Counted from the stretch's first letter, positions 1 to 12,449 are shown. The stretch: 64,000 bases of DNA from Gibbula magus (GCA_936450465.1 OW388303.1:6573193-6637192); one strand, 5' to 3'. Notes: a model not told the origin generated them from the sequence alone. A program made the numbers and translations.

Positions 1-2385
1 GTGTCAAATGTAATTTTGGAAAGTTATCTTCAACAGACAAAAAGACAAATTTGGACTGATCATGTTTAATAGGTAATATAACTAATGTGCCTGTAAATGT
101 AGATTTAGTTTCTGCAATGTTTAACCCAACGATGAATTTCCAAGTTGAGTGAAACTATCATCACATAAACATGTAGTACATGTACTTCACACTTCATAGC
201 CAAATACAATATTATTGAAAACAGCGAATGTCCCTTTAGGCTACACTTATATGACCGTTACCAATTTTGAAACGCTGCCATAATTTACTTTTAGATTTAG
301 TTTCATTTTATGAGCGCCCGAGATCTTATCAATTTTGATAACTACAATTTCCTGATAACCTATTAGTTGGCATAATACCACCACATCATAATTCATCATT
401 GTCATGTCCTTTGTCTTACAAGCATGGAGTGTTACATTCTTGATGTTAGAACTTCCATTTGCGAGTTCAAATTCGTCAACACCATTTATATAAGAGGACA
501 CTCCTCTCAATACGTCATTGGTATCTTCTTGAAAGTACTTTGGATATAGATGTATATTAGCAGATGAAGTTTGAGGGTCTGTAAAGAGAGTGTGAAACGT
601 GCACGACCTGATATCAAAGTATTTGAGTGTAAATCCTATAGGGTTCTTCCACCAGTAGATCCGGTCAACCATCTGAGACACTCCAACCATTTCTTTCAGT
701 GCCAGTTTGGTGTCTTTGCATGCGAAGATTGCTTTCGTTTTCCTCTGAAGAGTCACGTTATAGAATTGAAGAACTGATGTATACTTGACGATGATTACAT
801 ACTTCCCGGACTGGTCCACAGTAAACCCTCTAACAAACGAACGCAGCACAGTTTTCTCCTTCTTGTGCACCACGCCTAGGTAGTACAGTCTAGACACCTA
901 ACTGAAAGGATGGGCTACTACGAACAGCCTTGTTGATTTCAAGTGAAAGTGGACATCAGTAATATGTCTAAGGCCTGCCATCAATCTCACCTGAACGAAA
1001 GAACCGTTCTTAAGAACAGTTAGACATCCACTTCTGGATAAAGCATACACCTCTCCCTTGGTCAAACTCTTGCTGTGATGATTAGGCGAGTCATTATTCT
1101 TTTCCATGCTCGAATATCCGCAGAGCTTCCTCCAGCTTGAGTCCATGGTCATACAGTGGTTAGATGTGTTCCGAATCACTTCACATTGATCCATCCTCTT
1201 AGATGAAGGGGGTGACCTACTGGACAAACTTCCTTGGAATAAAGAGAGTTCTATGAACAACAGAAGAAGAAACATCTTCTTCCAAAAAATTCCTATAAAG
1301 CTGTTCCAGTATCCGGTGAAATCTACAAGTATTGTAATCAACAGACGCCACTGAAAGGAATTAGATTATAAGGAATTAAGTCAAGTTACATAGGTAGAAG
1401 GACTTCCTTCAAAGACGTCCCAGTGTTCAGTAGTATTAACTTCCCTGTCTTGTGACCAACTCAGTCCACTGTTAAGAATTAGGAAAATCAAAATTACATA
1501 GGTAAATTAGTGTTCTTCAAAGTATGGAGTAGAGACTATAAATCCTGTAACCAATCAAATCCACAGCTAAGAGATAGATCAATATCTTAGGTGAAATTAA
1601 ATTCTTTTCCAAAGCAGTATACTATGTTTAGGATGTTTTAATTTTATCATGCCTTTTTGTCTTCTGATCACTCAAAGTCTGTTGTCAATGGAGAAAACAG
1701 AATAAATCTAGTTATTTGTAATCCAAAGACAAGTTTATCTGCATAATCAAAACCCTTCTTAGAGACGCCAACATTAACGTATAACGTCAGTTGAAACCAT
1801 CAAAGCCTCGTATGTTCCCAATCACTTTGTTGATGGAAGGTTACTAAAAGCTTCACTAATAAAGATCATAATCGCTCATTGCCACTTTAGCTTTGAACAT
1901 GTTCCTATAAAAGTTATATACGTTCATATTTTGTCATTTCCAGTTGCCACAAACATTAGGAAAAGAGAGTTATATAGGTAGAGGGGCTTCTAAATTTATC
2001 AACGACGTTTGAGTGCTATTATTCGGTAGTATATTCTAAGTTATCATATTAAAGTTTACATTCACTTAGTTATCAAAAGTTCACATCTCGTATCACCTAA
2101 GCTCATTTTGTGCTATAAAAGATAAATTAATGTATTAATCAGTATCATTTATCATTTCAATAAGATTGCATCAAACTACTACTCCTTAAAGCCTCTTTAT
2201 CAAACTCAGTGGTCTTCATATGTTAAACTCTAGGGACACAGTGAACGCTTACTGAAAGCTTCAACAAATCATCAGCCTCATTTTCGGAAACAGATTGATG
2301 GTGTCCTTGTTTATGATTTAAGTGGAAATTTTGCAATCTCTTCATATATTCTTGTTTTACAATCGCACTAATATAAAGATATAAA
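1..2385. repeat. Segmental duplication, unit 1
   Basis: This whole stretch, including the gene copy at 247-1275 and about 1.1 kb upstream of it, is nearly colinear with 5529-7885. The match begins near AATTTTGGAAAGTTA at the left edge and fades near CGCACTAATATAAAGAT at 2385. The non-coding 1343-2385 holds no gene that I can see; it is upstream DNA shared by both units. Confidence 0.75.
247..1275 (-). pseudogene. Secreted protein family copy 1, broken by a premature stop
   Basis: Reads from an ATG at 1275 (MFLLLLFIEL) to a stop at 247, the same 343 codons as the intact copy at 5771-6799. A hydrophobic N-terminus of about 20 residues looks like a signal peptide. The frame is cut at 898-900, where the intact copy has a tyrosine TAC codon and this copy has TAG; the frame continues unchanged on the other side, so one base change explains the break. 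The downstream part keeps the family's RIYWWKN motif and conserved cysteines. I do not recognise the family. A recent pseudogene is the simplest reading; a sequencing error or a polymorphic null allele is possible. Confidence 0.7.
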
Positions 2386-2444
2386 ATATAAGGTTCGTAT
2401 AATGATATAATGATATATAAGTTAAAAACAAGTGATAAATATAA

Positions 2445-2713
2445 GTTTATGTCATTTAGATTTACTTTAGAGCGTAAAAACAAACCAATTATCCGTAGTG
2501 GTAATAACGATGTTGGGTATTAAGCAAAAAAGCCATTTTATTGTGAACACATTTTATTATTTCGAATTTCAAAAACGATTCCCATCACTCTACAGAACCA
2601 TGTACACTCATTTTTAGCTTGATTTTCCGAAGATAGAAGGGTGTTTTATTATTGGTGACATTATACATTTCATCGACTTATTTGAGTGAAAAAACCTGCT
2701 ACTGCCCCTTTAA
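2445..2713 (-). mobile_element. MITE family 1, truncated copy
   Basis: Reverse-orientation copy of the element seen complete at 8408-8754. It retains the TGCTACTGCCCCTTTAA terminus at its right edge (2697-2713) but has lost the other terminus. Confidence 0.6.
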
Positions 2714-4340
2714 AATTGCAAGGTCTCCTTTTGAAATGCTGAACAGAAAATCAATTAATTTTTTATCATTGTAAAGCAACAAGAAAATGCAACAAATTTT
2801 AAGTGACATATTTTATCATAGAAACCAAGACGAAACATGTTATTACTCTTTGTCAGCCATTAGTTCATGGTAAGAAATGATTGATAAAAGAAAAACCGTA
2901 TCGAAGCAAATTTATTTTAATAAGAATAACTTGCTGAGTTTATCTCTGAGGGAGATGTTATTTTGAGAGATAGACCTTTACGTTATTTAACGACAAAATA
3001 CAATTATGAAAATCCTTGTACATTTTTCTAGTTTGTATGTGTTTCTTGTGATTTTCTAGTCTTGTTAAAACAATGTACAGCCAAAATCTCTTAAATGTTG
3101 TCCCTCTAGAGGTACCTGTTTACTTGATAATGGTTTTATTTTAAATATAAGATACCCACGGCAATCAAACACAGGCGATCAATGGGACCGACAGCGTGCT
3201 TTATGAGACAATAAAACATGCTCGTGATTTCAGACGTCAGTCAGAGCGTCGCTTAGCAAATGATGTCATATTTTACGTCACGTTGATTGTTCAATGCTAG
3301 CGAATGTGTTCTACGACGGGAGACATTAATATTTAAAAAAAATAGATTTTAGAAACAAAATATCTCCACGTTTTTTTTATATAAAAGCGAGTATATGTTA
3401 AAGGGCATCTCATATAAGAAATAGAAGACTCGTTGTTGTGCTTTATCAAACATAAAATATAAAGAAAATTTTGAATTTGTGTGATGAGTATACATCTCAT
3501 AGAGAGTTATAACAGAAATCATTCATGAGAGTATGATACTTAATATCTTTTATTTGTTCAAACACACATGGGTGCTGAAATTGCTTTTTCTGGACAAAAT
3601 CTTTGGTTTTTAAAGTAAAAGTTTATGAAATATGGAACTTTTGGAAGTGTAAGAGGTTGTCGACATAATGTACAAATGTAACTTCTTAGATTAAATTTGT
3701 TGACGAATAATAACTGTCGGACTTCATGAAACATTCTTGTCTAGTTAAGGACATTTGAAAACGACGATTTAAAAAATGTGTTTCTCAGTAATATGAACAG
3801 GTAATGTTTTGAAAATTTAAATTAAGCTTAAATGGTTTCTGAGACATGATGCTCTATTCGAGTCGTATGTATCCCACGTAGATTCAAAATATCTTGTCTT
3901 TTGTATGCTATCATTTATTTTGTCCCTAGGTGTATGTTTATTTCACGACAGGGCCATCATTGGTCAACAAGGGCATTTTGGACTTAAAAGTTAGAAGTTC
4001 AATAATTTTACAAAGTATGTAATACATCTTTCATACAGTGTCATCATGTTTATGTTATTATGGCACTATTAGAGCATTACTGTTGCTGTCATCATATGAT
4101 CGTCAAGTTTTAGGACAGCATTGAACATTTTACAAACCTATGACGAATCTGAGATACAAGTGTCAAGAACTAATGACCCCGTTTTAAAAATTAATAGCAT
4201 TTTAAAATGAATTTACATTGCATTCTCCATCTGTGTGTTGTTGAACTGTGACCAATTTAACCAATTTATGATGTTACGTAATTATTCTGTACTGTTGAAC
4301 AAATATGTAATTTCATTAGTTTATCATCACTAGATAAAAC
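2714..4340. other. Non-coding AT-rich stretch with one degraded repeat
   Basis: No convincing gene. About 3545-3885 resembles the interior of the MITE family 3 copy at 36343-36924 (shared GGGTGCTGAAAT segment and the TGTTGACGAATAATAACTG-like segment), but without recognisable termini. The rest shows nothing I can name. Confidence 0.4.
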
Positions 4341-4356
4341 AATTAATTCCTATGGG

Positions 4357-4680
4357 ATGGATTTGTTTTATATCGATGTGTGTCTTTGCATAAACAAGTT
4401 TCATGAAAACGTTCTGGGTGAACCATTACAAGATCCCCTCATAGTACACCTGAATTCGGAACATTTCAATACTGGCGGTTCAAGGGAGATTCAAGGATTA
4501 GTGAAACATGAGACCTGTTCAGCAGCGTGTTCAGGACCGCGAGGACTCGCTTGGCGTGTACGCGTTTACCCGCGAACGGCTCCTGAACGGAAACCTGAGG
4601 TCGCGAGTACTTCCCAAGATAATTTCAGAATATCATCAACATTTTGGAAAAAACATAGGTGCCTTGCACATAGCAATTGA
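4357..4680 (+). other. Possible coding patch, unassigned
   Basis: Two overlapping plus-strand open frames (107 aa from 4357, 68 aa from 4508) cover a short GC-rich island at about 4505-4625 in otherwise AT-rich DNA. The second frame is rich in charged residues (QDREDSLGVYAFTRERLL). No family recognised and no supporting splice structure, so it may be a stray exon, a transposon relic or chance. Confidence 0.2.
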
Positions 4681-4699
4681 CATAGCAATGTTCAAAATA

Positions 4700-5292
4700 T
4701 CTTACAATGATTAGTTAGGCTACAGTTGCTTTATTGCAATTTCGATAGCTGTTTTATTCAACAAATGGTACAAGGATACATGCATCTTACCTTCTTGGGG
4801 GGACTGTCCACAATTTAAGTATGATTCAATATTATGTTTTATGATCTGTGATTCTATTTTAAAAATAAATGACTAAATAAGTTTTAAAGTTCATAATTTG
4901 AAAATATATATATGCTAAGGAAAACTAGTATGCGTGTTAAATTTGCTCTTAAAGGATCAGACCTATTTATTAATGTCTTTGTTTTAAAAATATGATAGAA
5001 AGGGTGACTCCATTAGGTCATTCGTCCACACATATCTCTAATATGCTAGCTTCATCAAATTTCATACACAGGTAATACATGAGCCTTTTTTCGCTGATGC
5101 CATGGAAACATAGCAATGAACGATTACTACAGATATTGCACTATGTTTTCCAAGGACATAGCGAAGGATAAGTTAAAATCTGTAAGATTTTTAATTTACT
5201 GTTTATAGTCAACCACAGACATTTGCAACAATAATTGAACAATATTTTGAACTAGTTAAATACTCAGACACACACAGAGATAGGGAGAACGA

Positions 5293-5325
<33 letters not shown>

Positions 5326-5528
5326 GAAAGATAGAGACAGAGGGGTAGATATCAATTATCTGACTTAACACACACAAAGGTAATGTTTGAACAAACATTA
5401 AAATTACCAATATTAATTCAATTCATTGTGTTGTGTCTTTACCGAGAATTACTGACTGTTGTCGAAATTATCGTCTTAGTGACCAAATAATGGTGAAAAT
5501 CCAAAACCTAAAACTTGGCGAGCGTCAA
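4700..5528. repeat. Intergenic DNA with a (GACA)n microsatellite
   Basis: A run of GACA units lies at about 5293-5325. Nothing else recognisable apart from a degraded MITE family 4 segment entering near 5440. Confidence 0.5.
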
Positions 5529-7885
5529 TGTGTTAAACGTAATTTTGGAAAGTTAAAAAGATAAAAAGACAAATTTGGACTGATCATGTTTAATAGGTAA
5601 TATAACTATTGCGCCTGTAAATGTAGATTTAGTTTCTGCAATGTTTAACTCAACAATGAATTTCCAAGTTGAGTGAAACTATCAGCACATAAACATGTAG
5701 TACATGTACTTCACACTTCATAGACAGATACAATAGTATTGAAAACAGTGAATGTCCCTTTAGGCTACACTTATATGACCGTTACCAATTTTGAAACGCT
5801 GCCATAATTTACTTTTAGTTTTAGTTTTATCTTATGAGCGCCCGAGATCTTATCAATTTTGATAACTACAATTTCCTGATAACCTATTAGTTGGCATAAC
5901 ACCACCACATCATAATTCATCATTGTCATGTCCTTTGTCTTACAAGCATGGAGTGTTACATTCTTGATGTTAGAACTTCCATTTGCGAGTTCAAATTCGT
6001 CAACACCATTTATAAAAGAGGAGACTCCTCTCACTACGTCATTGGTATCTTCTTGAAAATACTTTGGATATAGATGTATATTAGCATATGAAGTTTGAGG
6101 GTCTGTAAAGAGAGTGTGAAACGTGCGCGACCTGATATCAAAGTATTTGAGTGTAAATCCTGTAGTGTTCCTCCACCAGTATATCCGGTCAACCATCTGA
6201 GAAACTCCAACCATTTCATTCAGTGCCAGTTTGGTGTCTTTGGATGCGAAGATTGCTTTCGTTTTCCTCTGAAGAGTCATGTTATAGAATTGAAGAACTG
6301 ATGTATACTTGACGATGATTACATATTTCCCGGACTGGTCCACAGTAAACCCTCTAACAAACGAACGCAGCACAGTTTTCTCCTTCTTGTGTACCATGCC
6401 TAGGTAGTACAATCTAGACACGTAACTGAAAGGATGGGCTACTACGAACAGCCTTGTTGATTTCAAGTGAAAGTGGACATCAGTAATATGTCTAAGGCCT
6501 GCAATCATTCTCACCTGGACGAAAGAACCGTTCTTAAGAACAGTTAGACATCCACTTCTGGATATATCATACACCTCTCCCTTGGTCAAACTCTTGCTGT
6601 GATGATTAGGCGAGTCATTCTTCTTTTCCATGCTCGAATATCCGCAGAGCTTCCTCCAGCTTGAGTCCATGGTCATACAGTGGTTAGATGAGTTCCGAAT
6701 CACTTCACATTGATCAATCCTCTTAGATGAAGGGGGTGACCTACTGGACAAACTTCCTTGGAATAAAGAGAGTTCTATGAACAACAGAAGAAGAAACATC
6801 TTCTTCCAAAGTTTCCTATAAAGCTGTTCCAGTATCCGGTGAAAGCTACAAGTATTGTAATCAACAGACGCCCCTGTAAGGAATTATGTTATAAGGAATT
6901 GAGTCAAGTTAAGGTAGAAGGACTTCCTTCAAAGACGTCCCAGTGTTCAGTAGTATTCACTGCCTTGTCTTGTGATCAACTCAGTCCACTGTTTAGAAAT
7001 AGGAAAATCAAAATTACATAGGTAAATTAGTGTTCTTCAAAGTATGGAGTAGAGACTATAAATCCTGTAACCAATCAAATCCACAGCTAAGAGATGGATC
7101 AATATCGTAGGTGAAATTAAATTCTTTCCCACAGCAGTATACTACGTTTAGGATGTTTTAGTTTTATCATGCCTTTTTGTCTTCTGATCACTCAAAGTCT
7201 GTTGTCAATGGAGAAAACAGAATAAATCTCTTTATTTGTAATCCAAAGACAAGTTTATCTGCATAATCAAAACCCTTCTTAGAGACGCCAACATTAACGT
7301 ATAACGTCAGTTGAAACCATCAAAGTATCGTATGTTCCCAATCACTTTGTTGTTGGAAGGTTACTAAAAGCTTCACTAATAAAGATCATAATCGCTCATT
7401 GCCACTTTAGCTTTGGACATGTTCCTATACAAGTTTTATATTCACATTCATATTTTGTCATTTCCAGTAGCCACAGACATTAGGAAAAGAGAGTAATATG
7501 GGTAGAGGGGCTTCTAAATTTATCAGAGACGTTTGAGTGCTATTATTCGGTAGTATATTCTAAGTAATCATATTAAAGTTTACATGCACTTAGTTATCAT
7601 AAGTTCACATCTCGTATCGCCTAAGCTCATTTTGTGCTATAAAAGAGAAATTAATGTATTAATCAGTATCATGTATCATTTCAATAAGATTGCATCAAAC
7701 CACTACCCCTTAAAGGCTCTTTATCAAACTATGTGGTCTTCATATGTTAAACTCTAGGGACACAGTGAACGCTTACTGAAAGCTTCAACAAATCATCAGA
7801 TTGATGGTGTCCTTTTTTATGATTTAAGTGGACATTTTGCACTCTCTTCATCTATTCTTGTTTTACAATCGCACTAATATAAAGA
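5529..7885. repeat. Segmental duplication, unit 2
   Basis: Second copy of the 1-2385 block in the same orientation, about 3.1 kb away. It carries the intact gene 5771-6799. Small indels and scattered substitutions separate the two units, including a deletion near 7795 relative to unit 1. Confidence 0.75.
5771..6799 (-). CDS. Intact secreted protein of unknown family, copy 2 (342 aa)
   Basis: Single open frame starting MFLLLLFIEL, a clear hydrophobic signal peptide of about 20 residues, followed by a Cys-containing region (MDQCEVIRN-like, then residues around CMTMDSSW) and a body with several N-glycosylation sequons. A motif RIYWWRN followed by KYFDIR around the middle is vaguely like a beta-propeller blade, but I cannot assign a domain. 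The start is chosen because it is the ATG shared by all three copies. Just upstream (about 6873 on the minus strand) a TTCCTTACAG acceptor-like site is conserved with the paralogues, suggesting an intron in the 5' UTR. No recognised function; lineage-specific secreted protein is the best description. Confidence 0.6.
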   Translation of the reverse strand: MFLLLLFIELSLFQGSLSSRSPPSSKRIDQCEVIRNSSNHCMTMDSSWRKLCGYSSMEKKNDSPNHHSKSLTKGEVYDISRSGCLTVLKNGSFVQVRMIAGLRHITDVHFHLKSTRLFVVAHPFSYVSRLYYLGMVHKKEKTVLRSFVRGFTVDQSGKYVIIVKYTSVLQFYNMTLQRKTKAIFASKDTKLALNEMVGVSQMVDRIYWWRNTTGFTLKYFDIRSRTFHTLFTDPQTSYANIHLYPKYFQEDTNDVVRGVSSFINGVDEFELANGSSNIKNVTLHACKTKDMTMMNYDVVVLCQLIGYQEIVVIKIDKISGAHKIKLKLKVNYGSVSKLVTVI

Positions 7886-8407
7886 TTTATAAGGTTCGAT
7901 AATCGGTATATTTGTTCATCGCCGTAGTACAATAATAATAAAAATAACATCATCCTCATAATAATAATAATAGTAATAAATAAACTTATACAACACTTTT
8001 TTTCAATTATTATCAACTGATCAAAAACTCTCATGGCAAAAGAACTGTTTTTCGCATACATACATATAAACAATTTTTGCGTTAAATAATGTTCATAATT
8101 AAATGACGATATCATTATATCAATATCTATGGTGTACTTTTGTATATCAATCCTATAATTATAACAATAAATAAACGTCTCTTTTTATAATCTATTATTT
8201 ACATATTTAACTAAAAAAATGTGTTCTGGAAACAATGACCATTGTTTGACCGGAAATGTTCGAAGAAAGTCACCAGATGGATGTGTCGTTTCCTGTAAAC
8301 TAGCATCATCGGGAGACGATGTGGTTGGTCTTTTTTCAAATTGTAAGAGTTGTTCAATGAAAAGTCTTAACGGTCACTTTAACGCTATGAAGGGGATATG
8401 GTGTATG
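7886..8407. other. AT-rich spacer, no gene seen
   Basis: Contains ATA/ATTATT-rich simple sequence near 7925-7985 and short open frames with no recognisable content. Confidence 0.4.
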
Positions 8408-8754
8408 TTAAAGGGGCAGTAGCAAGTTTTTTCGCTTAATTAAGTTGATGAATTGTATTTGGAAAACAATGTCACTAATAATATAACACCTTTCTCTCTT
8501 CGGAAAATCAAGTTTAAAAATGAGTATACATGGTTCGTTTAAGCCATGGGAATCGTTTTTGTAATTCAAATTAATATATGTGTTCACATTAAAAAGACCG
8601 CCATGCATTTTTACTTTCTCCGCAACATCGTTATTATCACTACGGATAATTGGTATGTGTAATAAGATGTTTTACCCTCTAAAGTAAATATAAATGACAT
8701 AAACTATCATTATAAATGGAACATTCGAAAAAAAACTTGCTACAGCCCCTTTAA
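8408..8754 (+). mobile_element. MITE family 1, complete copy
   Basis: Begins TTAAAGGGGCAGTAGCA and ends TTGCTACAGCCCCTTTAA, imperfect inverted termini flanked by or including TTAA. About 347 bp, no coding capacity. The same sequence occurs at 37633-37975 with the same paired termini, and truncated at 2445-2713 and about 48133-48409. TTAA at both edges is compatible with a piggyBac-type target site, which is inference. Confidence 0.75.
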
Positions 8755-10372
8755 TGTGTCTGTTATAAAAATCATTTTGTCTATGAATATAATTGATAGC
8801 AATCGCTATATGGCATATGAGAAATAATTTGCAAATCACGACAAATCAATGTCATTTTGTTTTAAAGACACGTAATAAGCGTGCATCACTGAATGTCATG
8901 TCAGTATATACATATGTCCCTGTCTTCCTTCCTTTAGTATGTAGAAGGCTGTGACTGGCATTGAGACTGTGTAATTCACAAGCAATGAAAGTCCTTGTCA
9001 ATTCATTCAGTCATTCATTCATTACATATTCTCCTTGATTCTACGATGTCACGATTCAATGAATGTAGATTTGTAAAATATTTGATAAATACTTTAGAGA
9101 AACGCAACAATAACGAACACATTTTAGTTCCATTTCCTCAAGTACTATTAACTCATTTCGTTCTTTTGTTTCATTTTCATTTACACTATGTGAGTCGACC
9201 ATAATGCCTTACGCAGGAAAAAATAGACTCAATCGGATAGACGGATTAATCGATGGAAGAATCGTTTAAGTAGTACTGACTGTTATAGTCAGTTACTTTG
9301 CAACCTTTGTCTATAACTTCACATTTTCTTTAAACATCTTCAATTTCATTTGACAAAATATGTCTGTATCCATATATCTCTTAAGGATAAAACACGCAGT
9401 TAATAAAGGGTGCCTTTCATTGTATACAGTTCTGTTTACAACGTTGAAATCGCACATGGCACTTCAATATTCAAGAAGACAGAACAGGCAAATATCATTG
9501 ATGATAATATTGAATGCTGAGTGATGGTGTTCTGTCAAATGAGTTATAAGTATTTTTTTATTTTCAAAAGTAATAAAATGAACAAGGCGCCAACAAAATA
9601 ATGCCGAAAGAAAGAACTACATTTCTTCCCACAGAGTTCACCCTTCTCTAAGAGTAACCTCTGTTGGAAGAGAATGTACATTGCTAAACTGGCTACTTTT
9701 AGAGTTAATCAGAACAAGTTATTATTTGCTGTGTTGGCTGATGTCCCTCTGTTAAATAACAGCATTTAGATTTAGCACTGTACAATGAAACGAGACAGAC
9801 CATTTGTCAAGTGTCATTTCCGTCGACCAAATCGAAATATGTTCAGTGAAGACATGATTGTTTTTCCTTTCTCTTTTACTTCTTTATTTTTCAATTTTTT
9901 TAGACTATAAATTCTTATTATAACCAACCTGATAATCATTCTGTTTTCAAATGAAATTAAACGAAAACCTACCAGTATGTCTTGTTAGTTTGGCATTACT
10001 GATCTTCAACCACTTATTGCGCCCTCTTAAACGACATTGCTTGGGATCAGGCACAATTTTCGGTTAAGATTGGTGTCTTTTAAGAGGGATGACAATTAGA
10101 CAGGTGTCAAATCCGGGTTTTTCAGAATATAAATTCACTTGGTTTTGTTTTATTATTGTACGAAATATATGTCAATGATTGCGGAACAGATATTGGTGAT
10201 TGACAGAATAATGATTTAAAAATAGACTATACAAGTGCTTAATAACAACATGAATGTGTTTCCATTCTCTTTTGATCATTTTCAATAAATAGTGTAAGAT
10301 TTATAATACATATCTTAACATATCAAACTCGAAACTTTTTCAACTTTTTTTCTAGAATTTGAACTTATTCTG
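8755..10372. other. Non-coding stretch, nothing recognised
   Basis: AT-rich, with short open frames only. No repeat termini or gene identified. Confidence 0.35.
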
Positions 10373-10514
10373 TTAAATCAATATATTTGTCTTATGAAGG
10401 ATTGGATGACATCCAGTGTGTCCGGCGACAACAGCACCAAGCCCTCTTCCCTCGTTGTTCTTGCACTTGTCAACAGGAGGGTCCGTATAACCTGGGAGCT
10501 GTATCAGCTTTATC
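10373..10514 (-). CDS. Candidate terminal exon of an unidentified gene
   Basis: On the minus strand a good acceptor (TTTGATTTCAG) sits just before 10514, followed by one base and 47 codons to a TAA at 10373-10375. The reading includes LPGYTDPPVDKCKNNEGRG and an AGHTGCH segment. The exon is noticeably richer in GC than its surroundings, which favours a real or recently dead exon. I do not recognise the family and could not find its other exons. A shorter plus-strand frame also exists here. Confidence 0.3.
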
Positions 10515-11150
10515 CTGAAATCAAATGTTTTTAAGAATTGATTTGTTTCTGAGTAAGTAGAAAAACAAATGACTAATCGAGCTGAAAGTAATATGTTAAT
10601 GCGTCTTTTATATACAACAGCGATGAAGGGGATAGGCCTTTTGTTGAGGTCTACTTCTTATCTGTTTTGACGATAAAATAATAATGGAAAACTGTCTTAG
10701 AAAACAGTTTAAAGCTAAACGGTTATTGAGCGATATTATTGTTAAGCTCTTGATAGCCTTTCAACAAACACAAGATGAGTTCATTACGAAATTATGAAAA
10801 CCTTTAACTTATCATCTTTCATAGGGTATGATTCTGCGGATAATATAAGCTCTTAGAAGAAAGGATCGTCTATCCAACAGAGATATTCTTCTATTCGCGG
10901 TCTTTGAGTGATCAGAAGATATAAAGGCCCGTCACGTGTGTAACTGTGCGTTTCTCTTATCTCCTAACTGTGAATTTGATTGGTTACAGGACTTAGAGTC
11001 TCTTCTCTTTACTTTGAAGGAAATCTGTTTACGTATGTAACTTTTTCTAAACAGTGGACTGAGTTGAACAAAAGACTTAGTGAGTGAATACTACACAACA
11101 ATGGAACATCTTTAAAGCAAGCACCTCTAACTTTGTTGTCTTAATTCCTT
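10515..11150. other. Upstream region of gene copy 3
   Basis: The part from about 10920 is alignable with the upstream flanks of the two minus-strand paralogues (shared TTGATTGGTTACAGGA and AAACAGTGGACTGAGTTG segments), so it probably holds the promoter and first untranslated exon of the 11232-12284 gene. No clear TATA box chosen. Confidence 0.4.
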
Positions 11151-11231
11151 ACAGTTACGTCTATTGATTACAAAATCTGTAGTTTTTACCGAAAAACTGG
11201 AACGTCTTTGAAGGAAGAATCTCGGAACAAG

Positions 11232-12284
11232 ATGTTTCTTCCTCTGCTGTTCATAGAACTCTCTTTATTCCAAGGAAGTTTGTCCAGTGGGCCTGGGTCA
11301 CCTTCGTCTAAGAGGATGGATCAATGTGAAGTGATTCGGAACACATCTAACCACTGTATGACCATTGACTCTAATTGGAGGAAGATCTGTGGATATTCGA
11401 ACATAGAAAAGAATACCAAATCAATCTTTCACAACCATAGCAAAGGTATGAAAGGGGGAGAACAGAAGAAGAACATGGGGATTTATGTCATAAGAAACAC
11501 ACGTTTTGTAGATGTTTTGAAGAATAATTCTTTCAAAGTGGTAAATAAAATTTCGTTTCGTGGGCGCATTATTGATGCACAACTTCATTTGAACTCATCA
11601 AGGATTTTTATAGAATTCACGCGTTTCAATTTCTATTACAAGCTTGCTTTCCTCAACCTCTTTTCACCAAAGGTCATGGCCAAAACGATTGCTGGTTATA
11701 TTAATGGCTTCTGTCTGCATCAGTCTGGCACTTACCTTATCATTGTCAGACCGGTTAAAGTATTCTATCAGTTCTTTAAGTTACCGCTGCAGAGTCGAAC
11801 AAAGAAGACGCTGATATTTTCATCGGAAAGGATGAATGTAAAACAGAATACAATTATAGGAGTTTCTCAGATGTCAGAACGGATCTACTGGTGGAAGAAT
11901 CGTTTTGGTTTCAGACTCAGTTACTTTGATATCACGACGAACACCGCTTACACTCTATGTAAAGACATTCAGTTTCCAATCGACAAATTGTGCCTTTTTC
12001 CGAAACACTCTCACGAAAATGAAATGGATTCAGTTAGGGGTGCCTTCTACTCCCGCAGTGGTGTTTACGAATTTGAAATAGTGAATGGACGTTCTGGAAT
12101 GAAAAAGACAAAAACTTGTCTCTGTCAAGCAAAGGACGTGACAATTTTAAACGAGAAGGTAGTGGCGTTATGTCAGTTTAGGCGTTATCAGACCTTGATG
12201 CTTATCACAACTGGACACTCGGACTCTCAGACGATAGCCCGTAGACAAGGGACGGCCATGTCCAGGTTGATCACTGTCATTTAA
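11232..12284 (+). CDS. Secreted protein of the same unknown family, copy 3 (350 aa)
   Basis: The ATG at 11232 begins MFLPLLFIELSLFQGSLSS, matching the signal peptide of the other two copies; the open frame extends 8 codons further upstream but only from a TTG, so 11232 is preferred. The N-terminal cysteine block is strongly conserved with the copies at 247 and 5771, while the rest is much more diverged. It keeps the family landmark RIYWWKN followed by a YFDI motif, and ends in MSRLITVI against SKLVTVI in the others. A conserved acceptor-like TCCTTACAG at about 11152 marks a probable 5' UTR intron. Opposite orientation to the other copies. Function unknown. Confidence 0.6.
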   Translation: MFLPLLFIELSLFQGSLSSGPGSPSSKRMDQCEVIRNTSNHCMTIDSNWRKICGYSNIEKNTKSIFHNHSKGMKGGEQKKNMGIYVIRNTRFVDVLKNNSFKVVNKISFRGRIIDAQLHLNSSRIFIEFTRFNFYYKLAFLNLFSPKVMAKTIAGYINGFCLHQSGTYLIIVRPVKVFYQFFKLPLQSRTKKTLIFSSERMNVKQNTIIGVSQMSERIYWWKNRFGFRLSYFDITTNTAYTLCKDIQFPIDKLCLFPKHSHENEMDSVRGAFYSRSGVYEFEIVNGRSGMKKTKTCLCQAKDVTILNEKVVALCQFRRYQTLMLITTGHSDSQTIARRQGTAMSRLITVI

Positions 12285-12389
12285 GTAAGAATAAGCCAGA
12301 GGTATTGTGACTGGTAACATTGATAGTGTTTAGACACATCCCATGCCATTTACATGGTGAACAATGTTAGATCGTCAGATGCTGGACAA

Positions 12390-12449
12390 ACATAGTTAAT
12401 AATAATCATAATAGTAATCATAATAATAATAAGTAGTAGTAGTAGTAGT
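12390..12449. repeat. LINE 3' tail, trinucleotide simple repeat
   Basis: AATAAT/AATCAT units followed by AGTAGTAGTAGTAGT on the plus strand, i.e. the minus-strand LINE ends in CTA/TTA repeats. It lies about 110 bp beyond the stop of the 11232-12284 gene. Confidence 0.6.

Noticed and set aside
571..777. Plus-strand ORF (68 aa), repeated at 6095-6301
   Set aside because: It is the antisense shadow of the secreted-protein coding sequence; conservation comes from the duplicated gene.
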